From NCBI RefSeq assembly GCF_023498005.1, contig NZ_CP097289.1:9548001-9612000 (forward strand): a stretch of DNA of 64,000 nucleotides. Direction: 5' to 3'. Below the pieces are notes generated by a model. It saw nothing but the letters and a program-made list of their open reading frames with translations, did not search any database and was not told where the DNA came from. This stretch comes from Streptomyces durmitorensis. Lineage in GTDB: Bacteria; Actinomycetota; Actinomycetes; Streptomycetales; Streptomycetaceae. Shown here one piece after another: positions 17,339 to 25,233 of this stretch (its first letter is position 1; every line of letters starts with the position of its first letter). Both the position numbers and the translations under genes were made by a program.

Positions 17339-17530
17339 TCACCACGGCCGCACTGGGAGTACGACCGCGAACGTATCGATGGCTTCGACTACGACATGGG
17401 CGCGGCCCTCATCGGATCCGCTGACGCCGCGAACGCGTCGGAGCTGATGACGGTGCTCAAGGCATGGGGCGTGTGGGTCGACCTCTTCGCCCAGCCCTGG
17501 GACACCGACGATCCCAAGCAGACAAAGGTC
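17339..17530 (+). pseudogene. Fragment of an unknown gene
   Basis: One plus-strand frame after a TGA at 17336 reads like a real protein for about 60 residues (EYDRERIDGFDYDMGAAL, then ELMTVLKAWGVWVDLFAQPW) but has no start codon with a ribosome site, and later becomes arginine/proline-rich noise. I take it as the remaining piece of a gene lost at both ends. No family is recognised. It lies between Imm49 and a TetR gene. Confidence 0.4.
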
Positions 17531-17788
17531 ACCTGCTGGGGCTGTCAGCTCGTGCAGCCGCTCGGCAGGGGTTGCCCATCCCGGTGTGGTAGCGGGCCGT
17601 TGGTGTTCTCGTTCGAGCAAGAGCGTCGACCAGGGTTCCGACGGCGGAGCCGTTGTCCTTCGGCCCTGAGCCACTGTCCAGATCTCCCGGATCTTGAAGT
17701 TCATAGCGTCCCCTGAACTGGGGTGTTGTGACGGCCACTAGAACGGAAGCCAAAGCGCCTCTGGCCTGAGTGCAGTTCCATTGAGGCC

Positions 17789-18379
17789 CTAACGGTCGGC
17801 CTTGGCGTCGAGGCTGCCCAGGATGAGGTCGGTCAGCGCGGTGACCGCTTCGCCGTCGGTTGCCCGTTCTCGGTTCAGCTCGGCGGCAATCGCCTCGGCC
17901 GCGCCCAGTATGCCGACGCAGCGCAGCCGGAGGGCTTGGGGCGGGAGGCCGGAGTACGGCAGCAGCGCTGTGGCCATCAAGTCCGTGTAGCTGTCCGTCA
18001 ACTCGTGCTGGACCGCCTCCATTTCCGGGTTCCCTTTGAGCGCGGCGGAAATGGCGCTGAGCTCCGGCATGTCAGTGGCGCAGGCGAAGTAGGCGGCGCT
18101 GATGACGCGTGCGACCTCGCCGATGTTGGGTGCGGCATCCTGCAACGCCTGTGTGATCGCGGCCCGGTGGTGTTCGTCCAGCCGTCGGTAGAGCGCGAGC
18201 AGCAGGCCCGGGCGGGTGGCGAAGTGGCCGTATGTGATCGGTCTGCTCACCCCGGCTGCTTCCGCGAGGGTGACCAGCGTCAGACCGTCCGTCCCGTGGG
18301 TACGCACGATCGCCACCGCGGTGTCGAGCAGTTGCTCCCGCCTGGCCTGCTTGGACAGGCGGGTCGGTGTGGTGGCCAT
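17789..18379 (-). CDS. TetR-family transcriptional regulator
   Basis: The 196-residue protein has a TetR helix-turn-helix in residues about 10-55 (REQLLDTAVAIVRTHG, then LVTLAEAAGVSRPITYGHFA) and a helical ligand-binding domain. The pattern resembles other repressors that guard a divergent enzyme. It diverges from the saccharopine-dehydrogenase-like gene, and two overlapping-type operators lie between them at 18412-18438. I infer that the regulator represses both. The inducer is not known. Confidence 0.9.
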   Translation of the reverse strand: MATTPTRLSKQARREQLLDTAVAIVRTHGTDGLTLVTLAEAAGVSRPITYGHFATRPGLLLALYRRLDEHHRAAITQALQDAAPNIGEVARVISAAYFACATDMPELSAISAALKGNPEMEAVQHELTDSYTDLMATALLPYSGLPPQALRLRCVGILGAAEAIAAELNRERATDGEAVTALTDLILGSLDAKADR

Positions 18380-18408
18380 GGTCCTCCCTTGCGTTCGCGT
18401 CCGAATCT

Positions 18409-18441
18409 AAGCTACAAAACGTAGGTTACAAAATGTAGCTT
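18409..18441. promoter_or_regulatory. Twin TetR operators inside a 33-bp inverted repeat
   Basis: CTACAAAACGTAG (18412-18424) and TTACAAAATGTAG (18426-18438) are two similar palindromes with starts 14 bp apart. They lie between AAGCTAC (18409-18415) and GTAGCTT (18435-18441). The position between divergent TetR and enzyme genes, and the AT-rich sequence, make it the likely binding site for the TetR protein, possibly as two dimers. Confidence 0.7.
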
Positions 18442-18469
18442 CACGGATGTGATGTGAGGGGAACCCACA

Positions 18470-19483
18470 GTGGGACAGTCGGAATCGGTACTGATATTGG
18501 GCGGTACGGGACAGGCGGGCGCGGGGGCCGCTGCCTTCCTGCGCCAATGGCACCCGGCATTGCCGCTGACGATCGCGGGCCGTGACCTCGAGCGTGCGCA
18601 GCGGGTGGCCGACGAACTGGGCGCCGCAACGGCCGTGACCACCGATCTGCTGCGCGCCGATCTCGGCCTCCCTGCCGATCACCACTACTCCGCGGTGGTC
18701 GCCGCGCTATGGGACGACCACTTGCACGGGCTGCGGTACGCGCAGCATCGCGGGCTGCCCTACCTCAGCATCTCCAGTGGTCTGACAGACATCGCGCCGG
18801 AGGTCGTCGCGGGCGCCCAACGGGCAGGCGCCGCACCGATCCTGGTGGCCAGCCACTACTGCGCCGGTACCGTCGTCCTCGCGGCACTGCACTCGGCCCG
18901 GCAGTTCGACCGGATCGACACCATCCGGATCGGTGCCGTCCTGGACGAACTGGACACCGGCGGACCGGCGGGAAGAGCGGATCTGCAGAGATGGTCCACC
19001 GCCACCTCGGCGGGACTGGTGCGCCGAGACGGCGTCTTCACCTGGATCAACGGCCCCGACGCACAGACGGATGTACGCAGTACCGACGGCACGGTCCTGC
19101 CCGGCCAGAGCATCGCCATCCTCGACGTACCAAGTCTCGCCCTCGCGACGGACGCGCCGAACGTCCGCTTCGACTTCGCCGTCGGCGAATCCGCGGGCCG
19201 GCGCCGCGGCGAGCCCGCTTCCTTCGAGGTCCGGCTCGACCTCGAAGGAGCGCACCGAGGCGGTGCACCGATCAGTACGAGCAGCTACCTGGTCCACCCG
19301 ACAGGGCAGCGCCCCTTGACCGCAGTCGGCATCGCACTCGGCATCGAGCGATTGCTCGCGCTGCGCGGCGACGCCGTCACGCCGGGCATCCACACTCCTG
19401 AGGCACTCATCGACCCGGCCTATGCGGTCGAGCGGATGGCCGAGACCGGCGCCGTCTTCATCGATGCACCCGGCGACAGCTGA
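18470..19483 (+). CDS. Saccharopine-dehydrogenase-like NAD(P)-binding oxidoreductase
   Basis: The 337-residue protein starts with a Rossmann motif (VLILGGTGQAGAGAAAFL) and continues as the saccharopine dehydrogenase NADP-binding fold (LTIAGRDLERAQRVADELG, then AVVAALWDDHLHGLRYA). The C-terminal half contains the family's second domain but no diagnostic catalytic residues that I can place. Relatives include saccharopine reductases, trans-acting enoyl reductases and uncharacterised dehydrogenases; the substrate is open. Start is a GTG preceded by GAGGGGAA. It diverges from the TetR gene and is followed by an 11-bp hairpin terminator. Confidence 0.8.
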   Translation: MGQSESVLILGGTGQAGAGAAAFLRQWHPALPLTIAGRDLERAQRVADELGAATAVTTDLLRADLGLPADHHYSAVVAALWDDHLHGLRYAQHRGLPYLSISSGLTDIAPEVVAGAQRAGAAPILVASHYCAGTVVLAALHSARQFDRIDTIRIGAVLDELDTGGPAGRADLQRWSTATSAGLVRRDGVFTWINGPDAQTDVRSTDGTVLPGQSIAILDVPSLALATDAPNVRFDFAVGESAGRRRGEPASFEVRLDLEGAHRGGAPISTSSYLVHPTGQRPLTAVGIALGIERLLALRGDAVTPGIHTPEALIDPAYAVERMAETGAVFIDAPGDS

Positions 19484-19513
19484 CCTTCCCTTCAGAGGAT
19501 CCGCACCCGGCTC

Positions 19514-19539
19514 GGCTTTTGCGGTCAGCCGCAAAAGCC
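19514..19539 (+). terminator. Hairpin terminator
   Basis: GGCTTTTGCGG (19514-19524) and CCGCAAAAGCC (19529-19539) pair perfectly around a TCAG loop, 30 bp after the oxidoreductase stop. Confidence 0.75.
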
Positions 19540-19648
19540 TGGCTGGGCACGGCGCCGCCGGACAACAGTGGAACCCGCCAAGCACGGCGGCGAGATTCCG
19601 CGGTCCGACCGTGGCCGTCCGTGAACGACCTGTCCAAGGGGGAATCGT

Positions 19649-20077
19649 ATGAAGCTCAAGCTGGCATCGCTGGGAGCCACTGCCGTCATGCTCGTCGGTG
19701 GCGGCCTGGCAGCGGGGGCGGCCGCACCCGCCGTCGCCGACTCACAGGCTGCTCAGGCGTCTTTGGAGAAGGAACGGGTCCTCGTGGCCTCCAGCGGTGA
19801 CTTCACCGCCCAGGGCACCTGGAGCAAGGCCACGAGCTGGGGCGAGTCGGAGGGCAACATCTACAGCACGTACGCGGGTGGATGGGTCAAGGACCTGACA
19901 GCCGACGGCTACTGCGCCCAGGTGGTCATCGAGTGGTACGGGACCAACGGGAAGAAGGACACCGACTACTCGCCCGAGGCATGCCCCAAGGGCGACAAGG
20001 ACGACTTCTCCAAGAAGCCCGGCGACTCAACCCATTGGACAGCCACCGGCTGGGCGGTCTACATGCAGAGGGTGTGA
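19649..20077 (+). CDS. Secreted hypothetical protein
   Basis: A 142-residue protein with a clear Sec signal peptide: basic start (MKLKLAS), hydrophobic core, and a likely cut after APAVADS or AVA near residue 30. The mature part is about 110 residues, with a cysteine pair (GYCAQVV and EACPKGD) likely to be disulfide-bonded outside the cell. It has aromatic residues spread along a beta-type sequence. I recognise no family. The ribosome site AAGGGGG lies a few bases before the ATG. It stands alone after the oxidoreductase terminator. Confidence 0.75.
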   Translation: MKLKLASLGATAVMLVGGGLAAGAAAPAVADSQAAQASLEKERVLVASSGDFTAQGTWSKATSWGESEGNIYSTYAGGWVKDLTADGYCAQVVIEWYGTNGKKDTDYSPEACPKGDKDDFSKKPGDSTHWTATGWAVYMQRV

Positions 20078-20090
20078 CGCCCTGGCGGCC

Positions 20091-20339
20091 TCACGGCCCG
20101 CTCGATTCCGTCTTGAGTGGAACGCGGTCTGGGGGTGTCGACTCCACCTGCGGTGCGGAGACTCCGCCGAGGGGCTCGAAGCCGCACGCGGTCAGCAGGC
20201 TCAGGGACAGTAAGGCGGCAGTGGCCACCCCGGCCATGCGGCGGCGCGAGCTGATGGTGGAACGGGTCGTGAGGCGACTCTCTGAGCTGTCGGCGCTCGA
20301 GCGGTCGACGGCAGGCCGGGATCTTTCCCCGGTGCTCAC
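20091..20339 (-). CDS. Possible small lipoprotein
   Basis: An 82-residue frame contains SRRRMAGVATAALLSLSLLTACGFEP, that is, basic residues, a hydrophobic core and an LTAC lipobox. If begun at the internal methionine, the precursor would have only 48 residues. The mature part is short and lacks recognisable structure. It is convergent with the secreted protein. The lipobox argues that it is real, but its short length and absence of a clear ribosome site leave doubt. Confidence 0.35.
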   Translation of the reverse strand: MSTGERSRPAVDRSSADSSESRLTTRSTISSRRRMAGVATAALLSLSLLTACGFEPLGGVSAPQVESTPPDRVPLKTESSGP

Positions 20340-20955
20340 CCGTCAACGGCTGCGTGTGTTGGACGACTTGAGCCTGCGAGCTGGCCAGTCCCAGCCACCA
20401 CAGTAGGCGGGCAGAATGGCAAGCTGGGACGCACTGTCCCTCGCTGAGCAGGTGAAACGAAGCACGGATGCAACGCTGGAAGGGGACGCCCACGGGGGCG
20501 CGCAAGACCAGGGTCGGCGGGCGCGCCCCCTCGCGCCCCCTCCAGCAGAGGAGCCGCACTCCGACTGACATCGGCGCCTCTGCTATGTCCGCGGCTGCGT
20601 ACGGCCGGGGCGCAGGGGATGTCGGCCCGGGTGGTGAGGTGTGTCTTCCACGACCGCGGTGCCGAGCACGACACCCGCCCGCGCCGGAAGCGGTCGGCTC
20701 CCACTTCGGGACCGGGACGGGCAACAAAGTAGCTACTCGCGCCCAAGCGAAGCGCGGTGCAGGCTGCCTTACGCGATCAGTAGAGGTTCAATGGTGGGCT
20801 CTGGGAGCGCACACGGTCAAGTGGGCGGCTGCCTCAGGGCTCGTCCGGCGGGTCATGGGCCGATCCAGGGCCGATCCAGGGCCGGACCGAGGTGAGGACC
20901 GGCCGGTGCCCTAATCGTGTTGACCGCTCCTGGCAGGCAGTGCTGGAGTCGGCGC
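20340..20955. other. Stretch without a convincing gene
   Basis: Open frames on both strands here are arginine/proline-rich and lack ribosome sites. I see no repeat arrays or strong hairpins that would explain the length. The end of the stretch holds the promoter region of the methyltransferase gene. Confidence 0.4.
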
Positions 20956-21714
20956 GTGGACAGCATCCCCGCCAACCGGCGGCTCTGGAACCAGATCAGC
21001 AGCGCCTACCAGCACGAGCACGATCCGCAGATCGGTGCCATGCCCCGGCTGTGGGGCATGTACTCCGTCCCCGACGCGCACCTGCACGCGCTGGGTGACG
21101 TCACGGGCAAGCGCGTCCTTGAGCTCGGCTGCGGCGCCGGCCAGTGGTCAAGGGCGCTGGCCGCCGAGGGCGCGGACGTGGTCGGGCTCGACCTGTCCGA
21201 AGCCCAACTCGCGGCAGCGGGCCGCGCGATGGGAGCGGGCCGCGCGATGGGGGCGTCCCGCTACGCGCTGGTGCAAGGCGCCGCCGAGCAACTCCCGTTC
21301 GCCGCCGGGAGCTTCGACCTGGTGTTCTGCGATTTCGGTGGGCTCAGCTGGGCGCCCGCGCATCTGGCCGTCCCGCAGGCCGCACGGGTCCTGGGCCGAG
21401 GTGGGCGGCTGGTGTTCAACGTCGCCAGCCCATGGTTCGAAGCTTGCTACGACGAAGCTGCCAGCCGCGTGACCACGACGCTGCGGCAGGACTACTTCGG
21501 GCTGAACACCATCGCCGAAGACGACGGCGCGAGCAGCTATCAGCTCACCTACGGCGACTGGGTCAAGGTCCTGCGCGGCGCGGGCCTCATCATCGACGAC
21601 CTCATCGAGCCGCGGCCCGAACTCGAAACACCCAACGGCTACAACGAAACCGACCCACCCGACTGGGCACACCGCTGGCCGGCGGAACTGCTCTGGGTAA
21701 CCCACAAACCCTAA
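20956..21714 (+). CDS. Class I SAM-dependent methyltransferase
   Basis: A 252-residue protein with the SAM-binding motif I VLELGCGAGQWSRALAAEG near residue 55, the acidic motif after beta 2 (VVGLDLSEAQL), motif II-like DLVFCDFGGLSWAP, and ARVLGRGGRLVFNVASPWFE. The methyl-acceptor substrate is unknown; small-molecule methyltransferases of the Methyltransf_11 type look like this. The GTG at 20956 has GGAG upstream and gives the usual N-terminus. An 18-bp tandem duplication inserts six residues (AGRAMG twice) right after the acidic motif. It is a single-gene unit. Confidence 0.85.
   Translation: MDSIPANRRLWNQISSAYQHEHDPQIGAMPRLWGMYSVPDAHLHALGDVTGKRVLELGCGAGQWSRALAAEGADVVGLDLSEAQLAAAGRAMGAGRAMGASRYALVQGAAEQLPFAAGSFDLVFCDFGGLSWAPAHLAVPQAARVLGRGGRLVFNVASPWFEACYDEAASRVTTTLRQDYFGLNTIAEDDGASSYQLTYGDWVKVLRGAGLIIDDLIEPRPELETPNGYNETDPPDWAHRWPAELLWVTHKP
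21216..21251 (+). repeat. 18-bp tandem duplication inside the methyltransferase
   Basis: AGCGGGCCGCGCGATGGG occurs twice in direct succession (21216-21233 and 21234-21251). It keeps frame and duplicates six residues (GRAMGA) in the helix after the acidic SAM-contact motif. Confidence 0.9.
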
Positions 21715-21846
21715 GTTCCGCCGCGCCGAGACGTGAAGGCATCTCCTCGCCGGCCGGGGAGAAGCCCTCCTGGAGCGTTTCGCCTGCCGGCACCGTCGGT
21801 AACGAGTGTCTCTCAAGCACCGGCGGACAGACGCTCCTGCATGGCG

Positions 21847-21879
21847 AAGGCCCCGGTCGCTGCCAGCGGCCGGGGCCTT
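21847..21879. terminator. Bidirectional hairpin terminator
   Basis: AAGGCCCCGG (21847-21856) pairs with CCGGGGCCTT (21870-21879), and CGCT/AGCG continue the stem. It lies between the convergent methyltransferase and 62-residue genes, and could end both. Confidence 0.8.
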
Positions 21880-21892
21880 GACGTCAGCGGAC

Positions 21893-22081
21893 CTAGTAGT
21901 CGGTATCGTCGCCGATGTCCACGCCTACTTCTTTGATCTTCCCGCTGGTGCTCAGGACCGCGTACACATAGCTGGTTCCCTTGGCCCCGGCGTTGCGCGC
22001 GTGATGGATGGCGTCCTCAAGCTCGTCGAGAGTGATGTCCTTCTCGGCGCCGCTGAACTTGATTCTGGATGGCATACGCAC
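21893..22081 (-). CDS. Small conserved hypothetical protein (62 residues)
   Basis: A compact acidic protein (ITLDELEDAIHHARNAGAKG, YVYAVLSTSGKIKEVGVDIG) with gene-like composition and a well-formed alpha/beta pattern. No domain is recognised. The stop is immediately followed by a hairpin that would terminate it. No clear ribosome site is visible before the ATG, though a second methionine follows closely at residue 3. Confidence 0.6.
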   Translation of the reverse strand: MRMPSRIKFSGAEKDITLDELEDAIHHARNAGAKGTSYVYAVLSTSGKIKEVGVDIGDDTDY

Positions 22082-22367
22082 ATCCTGTCGGGCACGGCAG
22101 AAGCCGGTAGGGGTTTCGCGAACCTGACCAGGAGCCGTGCGTCACCATCAAGTTCCACTTGTTCGCCCGCGCCCTTATCGGCGGGCGCCGGGATGGTCCG
22201 GCCCGTCCACGACGGCTTCGTCCCAGGACGGGGGATCCGGCACGCGGAGCGCGATGCCGTCGGGGCGCAGTTCGAGCGAGCTTCCTCCAGCAGCTCCCGA
22301 TCCCGTCGCTCTCACCCTTGGGGGAGAGGCCCGTGCCGGGGCAGCGGCAGTTCGCACGCCGGCCCGT

Positions 22368-22940
22368 TTAGTGGACGACGTCGAAGATCTGCTTCTGCAT
22401 GCCGTTGGCGTACGTCTTGTGCTCGACGAGCTTGAGCTTCTGGGTGTCCTTGTCGGTGGTGGAGAAGAGTCGCTTGCCCGCGCCGAGGAGGAGAGGGAAC
22501 ACGAGCAGGTGGTAGCGGTCGATCAGGCCCGCGTCGGAGAGGTTGCGGTTGAGGGTGGCGCTGCCGTGCATGATGATCGGGCCGCCCTCGCTCTCCTTGA
22601 GCGCCGCGACCTCATCCAGTGAGCGGAGGATGGTGGTCTCGGCCCAGTTGTCGACCAGGTCGTTCTCCGTGAGAGTGGTGGAGACGACGTACTTGGGCAG
22701 CGGTCTGTAGCCGGCGAACTCCGCCATGTCCGGCCACACGGGGCTGAACGCCTCGTAGCTGGTGCGGCCGAACAGCATCGCCGTGGCCTCCTCCTGCTCA
22801 TGCCCCTTGAGTTCGTACGCCTCCTCCACGAACTCGACCTCCTTGAAGGTCCAACCGGAGTTGCGGTAGCCGGGCTCGCCGCCGGGGGCCTCCATGACGC
22901 CGTCGAGTGAGACGAAGGCGGAGCTGATCAGGGTGCGCAT
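22368..22940 (-). CDS. Dihydrofolate-reductase-like (RibD C-terminal domain) protein
   Basis: The 190-residue protein is the single-domain RibD C-terminal/dihydrofolate reductase fold common in actinomycetes. It begins MRTLISSAFVSLDGVMEAPGG, has AMLFGRTSYEAFSPVWP, YVVSTTLTENDLVDNW, GPIIMHGSATLNRNL, and LVFPLLLGAGKRLF. Such proteins probably reduce a pterin-like or flavin-like small molecule with NADPH; the substrate is unknown. It diverges from the HxlR gene, and the shared region contains a 9-bp inverted repeat, which suggests direct HxlR control. Confidence 0.87.
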   Translation of the reverse strand: MRTLISSAFVSLDGVMEAPGGEPGYRNSGWTFKEVEFVEEAYELKGHEQEEATAMLFGRTSYEAFSPVWPDMAEFAGYRPLPKYVVSTTLTENDLVDNWAETTILRSLDEVAALKESEGGPIIMHGSATLNRNLSDAGLIDRYHLLVFPLLLGAGKRLFSTTDKDTQKLKLVEHKTYANGMQKQIFDVVH

Positions 22941-23008
22941 CTCAAGTCTCCTGAGTTTTCTGGTGTCTGCGGGCCGGACCCCCGGCCTGCGTGGATCAAC
23001 CTAGAGGT

Positions 23009-23052
23009 GCTACTTCTGTTTTGCAAGCATTAAATTTCGAAGAAGAAGTAGC
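23009..23052. promoter_or_regulatory. Inverted repeat between the divergent reductase and HxlR genes
   Basis: GCTACTTCT (23009-23017) and AGAAGTAGC (23044-23052) are perfect inverted copies around an unusually AT-rich 26-bp centre that likely contains promoter elements. Its place suggests an HxlR binding site. Confidence 0.55.
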
Positions 23053-23070
23053 GTGGGTTAGAGTGGTGCC

Positions 23071-23808
23071 ATGGCAACGAAGCGGAGCTATCAAGACGCC
23101 TGCGGGATCGCCCACGGGCTCGATCTGGTCGGTGAACGCTGGGCGCTGCTCGTGGTGCGTGAGCTGCTCCTTGGGCCCAAGAGATACGGTCAACTGCGCG
23201 CGGACCTGCCCGGGATCGGGACGAACGTGCTCGCCCAGCGCCTGAGTGAGCTGGAGGCATCCCGTCTTCTGCGCAAGCGCCGTCTCCCGCCGCCCACGAG
23301 CGCGACGGTCTACGAACTCACCGAGTGGGCCTACGAGTTGGAGCCCGTGTTGCGCGCGCTCGGCCGCTGGGCCGTCCGTTCCCCCGACCACGACGCCGCG
23401 GCGTACCTTAGCGCGACCTCGTTCCTGCTCTCCCTGCGCACGAACTTCGATCCTGCCCGCGCCGAAGGCGTGCGCGCAAGGGTCGAGCTGCGCGTGGGTG
23501 CGGAGGTCGCCCGCGCGGTCCTGGAGGACGGGAAGCTCCTGGTCGAGAGGGGCCCGCAGGAGGCTCCGGACGCCGTGCTCACCGGACCGCCCGAGATCCT
23601 CGCCGGTGTGGTCTACGGCGGACACGACCTCGGCGCGACAGTCGCCGCGGGGCACATCCAGGCAGAGGGCGACCTCGCCGCCGCCGGGCGAATCCTGGGC
23701 GCGTTCAGCCTGCCCACACCCGTCGACCCCGCCGTGAGAACCGCGTATCCGGTGCCCAGCAGGGCCAGGTCGTGGATCGACGCGGAGCCGGGGTCGGTGC
23801 CGAAGTAG
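23071..23808 (+). CDS. HxlR-family regulator with an SCP2-like tail; 3' end replaced
   Basis: The 245-residue frame begins with an HxlR winged helix (ACGIAHGLDLVGERWALLVV, then KRYGQLRADLPGIGTNVLAQ). A second domain (about 130-222; ALLEDGKL-type strands, DAVLTGPPEILAGVVYGG, then IQAEGDLAAAGRILGAFSLP) resembles the sterol-carrier-like tail of related regulators. After about residue 222 the frame reads the opposite strand of a decayed oxidoreductase gene, so the last 23 residues are foreign. The protein probably still works, because both domains are complete. It diverges from the reductase gene and likely controls it. Confidence 0.8.
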   Translation: MATKRSYQDACGIAHGLDLVGERWALLVVRELLLGPKRYGQLRADLPGIGTNVLAQRLSELEASRLLRKRRLPPPTSATVYELTEWAYELEPVLRALGRWAVRSPDHDAAAYLSATSFLLSLRTNFDPARAEGVRARVELRVGAEVARAVLEDGKLLVERGPQEAPDAVLTGPPEILAGVVYGGHDLGATVAAGHIQAEGDLAAAGRILGAFSLPTPVDPAVRTAYPVPSRARSWIDAEPGSVPK

Positions 23809-24290
23809 TGGGTCGGCGCCATCACTTCAAGCTCGCGCCGGTAGGTGGTGAAGGCATGCCGGGAACCGCGCCGGGAACCGCTGTAGAGGAAGAAGCCCTC
23901 TGGGGTGGCGACGGTCTCGGGGAGGGCCAGCATGGCGCCGTCGGGTAGTCGGCGCCGTGCCCGGCGGCCCAGGCGGCCAGCTCACGGGCGTGGTCGGGGG
24001 GTGCTGTTGGCGAGGTTGACCAGGGTGCGGCCGCGCAACGCGGAGGCGTTGGGGGCGAGGGCCTGCCGGACCGCGACGTGGTCGAGGAGCGAGGCGATCA
24101 CCAGTGAGCCGGCCGCGACCGCATCGGCGGTCGTCCTCGCGCCGGTGGCGCCTTGTGCCACGAGCGCGTCGGCCTTGGCCGCGGTGCGGTTCCAAACAGT
24201 GACCGGGTAGCCGGTGTTGAGGAACGCGGAGGCAATCGGGGCGCCCATGCGGCCAAGGCCCAGGACGTGGGGCTTCGCCTGGTCAGGCAT
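23742..24290 (-). pseudogene. Decayed imine-reductase-like NAD(P) oxidoreductase (copy B)
   Basis: Starts at an ATG at 24290 (VLGLGRMGAPIASAFLNTGY, VTVWNRTAAKADALVAQGA, RGRTLVNLANSTP), then loses frame. An extra C in a run near 23996-24001 and a missing base near 23945 shift it; the original frame resumes as MLALPETVATPEGFFLYSGS and THYFGTDPGSASIHDLALLG. A 12-bp duplication adds four residues. Homology ends near GYAVL at about 23742, where the inverted end of the HxlR gene begins, so the C-terminal third is missing. Family members reduce imines or act on beta-hydroxyacids using a Rossmann domain. It was translationally coupled to copy A (8-bp overlap). Confidence 0.75.
23858..23881. repeat. 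12-bp tandem duplication in the decayed oxidoreductase
   Basis: GCCGGGAACCGC is present twice (23858-23869 and 23870-23881). It adds four residues where copy A has none. Confidence 0.85.
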
Positions 24291-25178
24291 TCCGCTCGCC
24301 CTTCGTGATCGTCTCGATGACGCTGGCGATGCCGCTGGAGCCGTGGCCGGTGGCCGCCGCGCGATCCAGCAGGCTCCCGATCAGCTCTGGAACGTCAGTG
24401 CCGAGGCCGCGGGCCCGGCTGGTGTCCAGGAGGTGCTCCATCGCTGCCGCGTGCACCTCCACGGTGCCGTCGTCGTCCGGGAAGCGGCCGTCCTTGATCT
24501 GGCGGGCGTGGTCGGCCATCAGCGAGGTGACGAACGGCATGTGTTCCGTCGCCACCGTCGCGAAGGCCGACGGGTCGACGCCTGCCGCGCCCACCAGCGC
24601 GACGGCGTGGTAAAGCCCGCCAGCGCACCCCAGGCCATGCCGAACAGCGCGGTGTCGTACACCGGGGCCAGCGCCGGATCGGCTCCTAGGTGGACGGAGT
24701 TACCCAAGCGGGCCAACACCGTCCGGTGGGTGGCGAAAGCATGCAGGGAACCACTGAAGACGAACAGCGCCTCTGGCCGCCCGACAAGCCGTGTGCCGCT
24801 CATGGCAGCACCGTCGAGGTAGGCGGCGCCGTGCCCGCCCGCCCAGCCGGCCATCTGGGCCGCATCTTCCGGGGGTGCCGGAGGTCAGGTTCACCAGGGT
24901 CCGCCCGCGCGGGCGCGTCGCCACCGGCCGAGCAGATCGCTCACGGTCGCGTAGTCCGGCAGGCAGACCACGACCAGGGGACTCGCGGCGACCGCCTCTT
25001 CAACGGTCGCCGCACGGACGGCGCCCTGGGTGACGAGTGCGTCGGCCTTCGCGGCGGAGCGGTTCCATACGGTGGTGGCATGGCCGGTGGTGAGGAATGC
25101 CTGGGCGAGCCGGGTCCCCATCTGCCCCAGGCCGATCACCGACACCGTGGACTGCTGGTTGTTCTCGTACTCCGACAT
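24283..25178 (-). pseudogene. Decayed imine-reductase-like NAD(P) oxidoreductase (copy A)
   Basis: From the ATG at 25178: STVSVIGLGQMGTRLAQAFL, then TTVWNRSAAKADALVTQGA and VVVCLPDYATVSDLL. The frame breaks between about 24905 and 24945 and resumes as RGRTLVNLTSGTP. One extra base in a G/C run near 24870 breaks it again; MAGWAGGHGAAYLDGAAMSG follows. A missing base near 24622 (LAGF to HAVALVGAAGVDP) makes the third break. The last part (THMPFVTSLMADHARQIKDG type, ending TKGERNA) is intact to 24283. Three single-base lesions in one gene could be decay or sequencing error. Without them it would be a full-length family member of about 295 residues. Confidence 0.75.
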
Positions 25179-25233
25179 GCAATGACTCCTGGTTCTTTGC
25201 TACTTCGGCTGACCGCACCGGACAGTTCGTTCG

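Noticed and set aside
20059..20746. Two minus-strand frames of 222 and 136 codons
   Set aside because: They are arginine/proline-rich, overlap each other, and show no start signal or domain.
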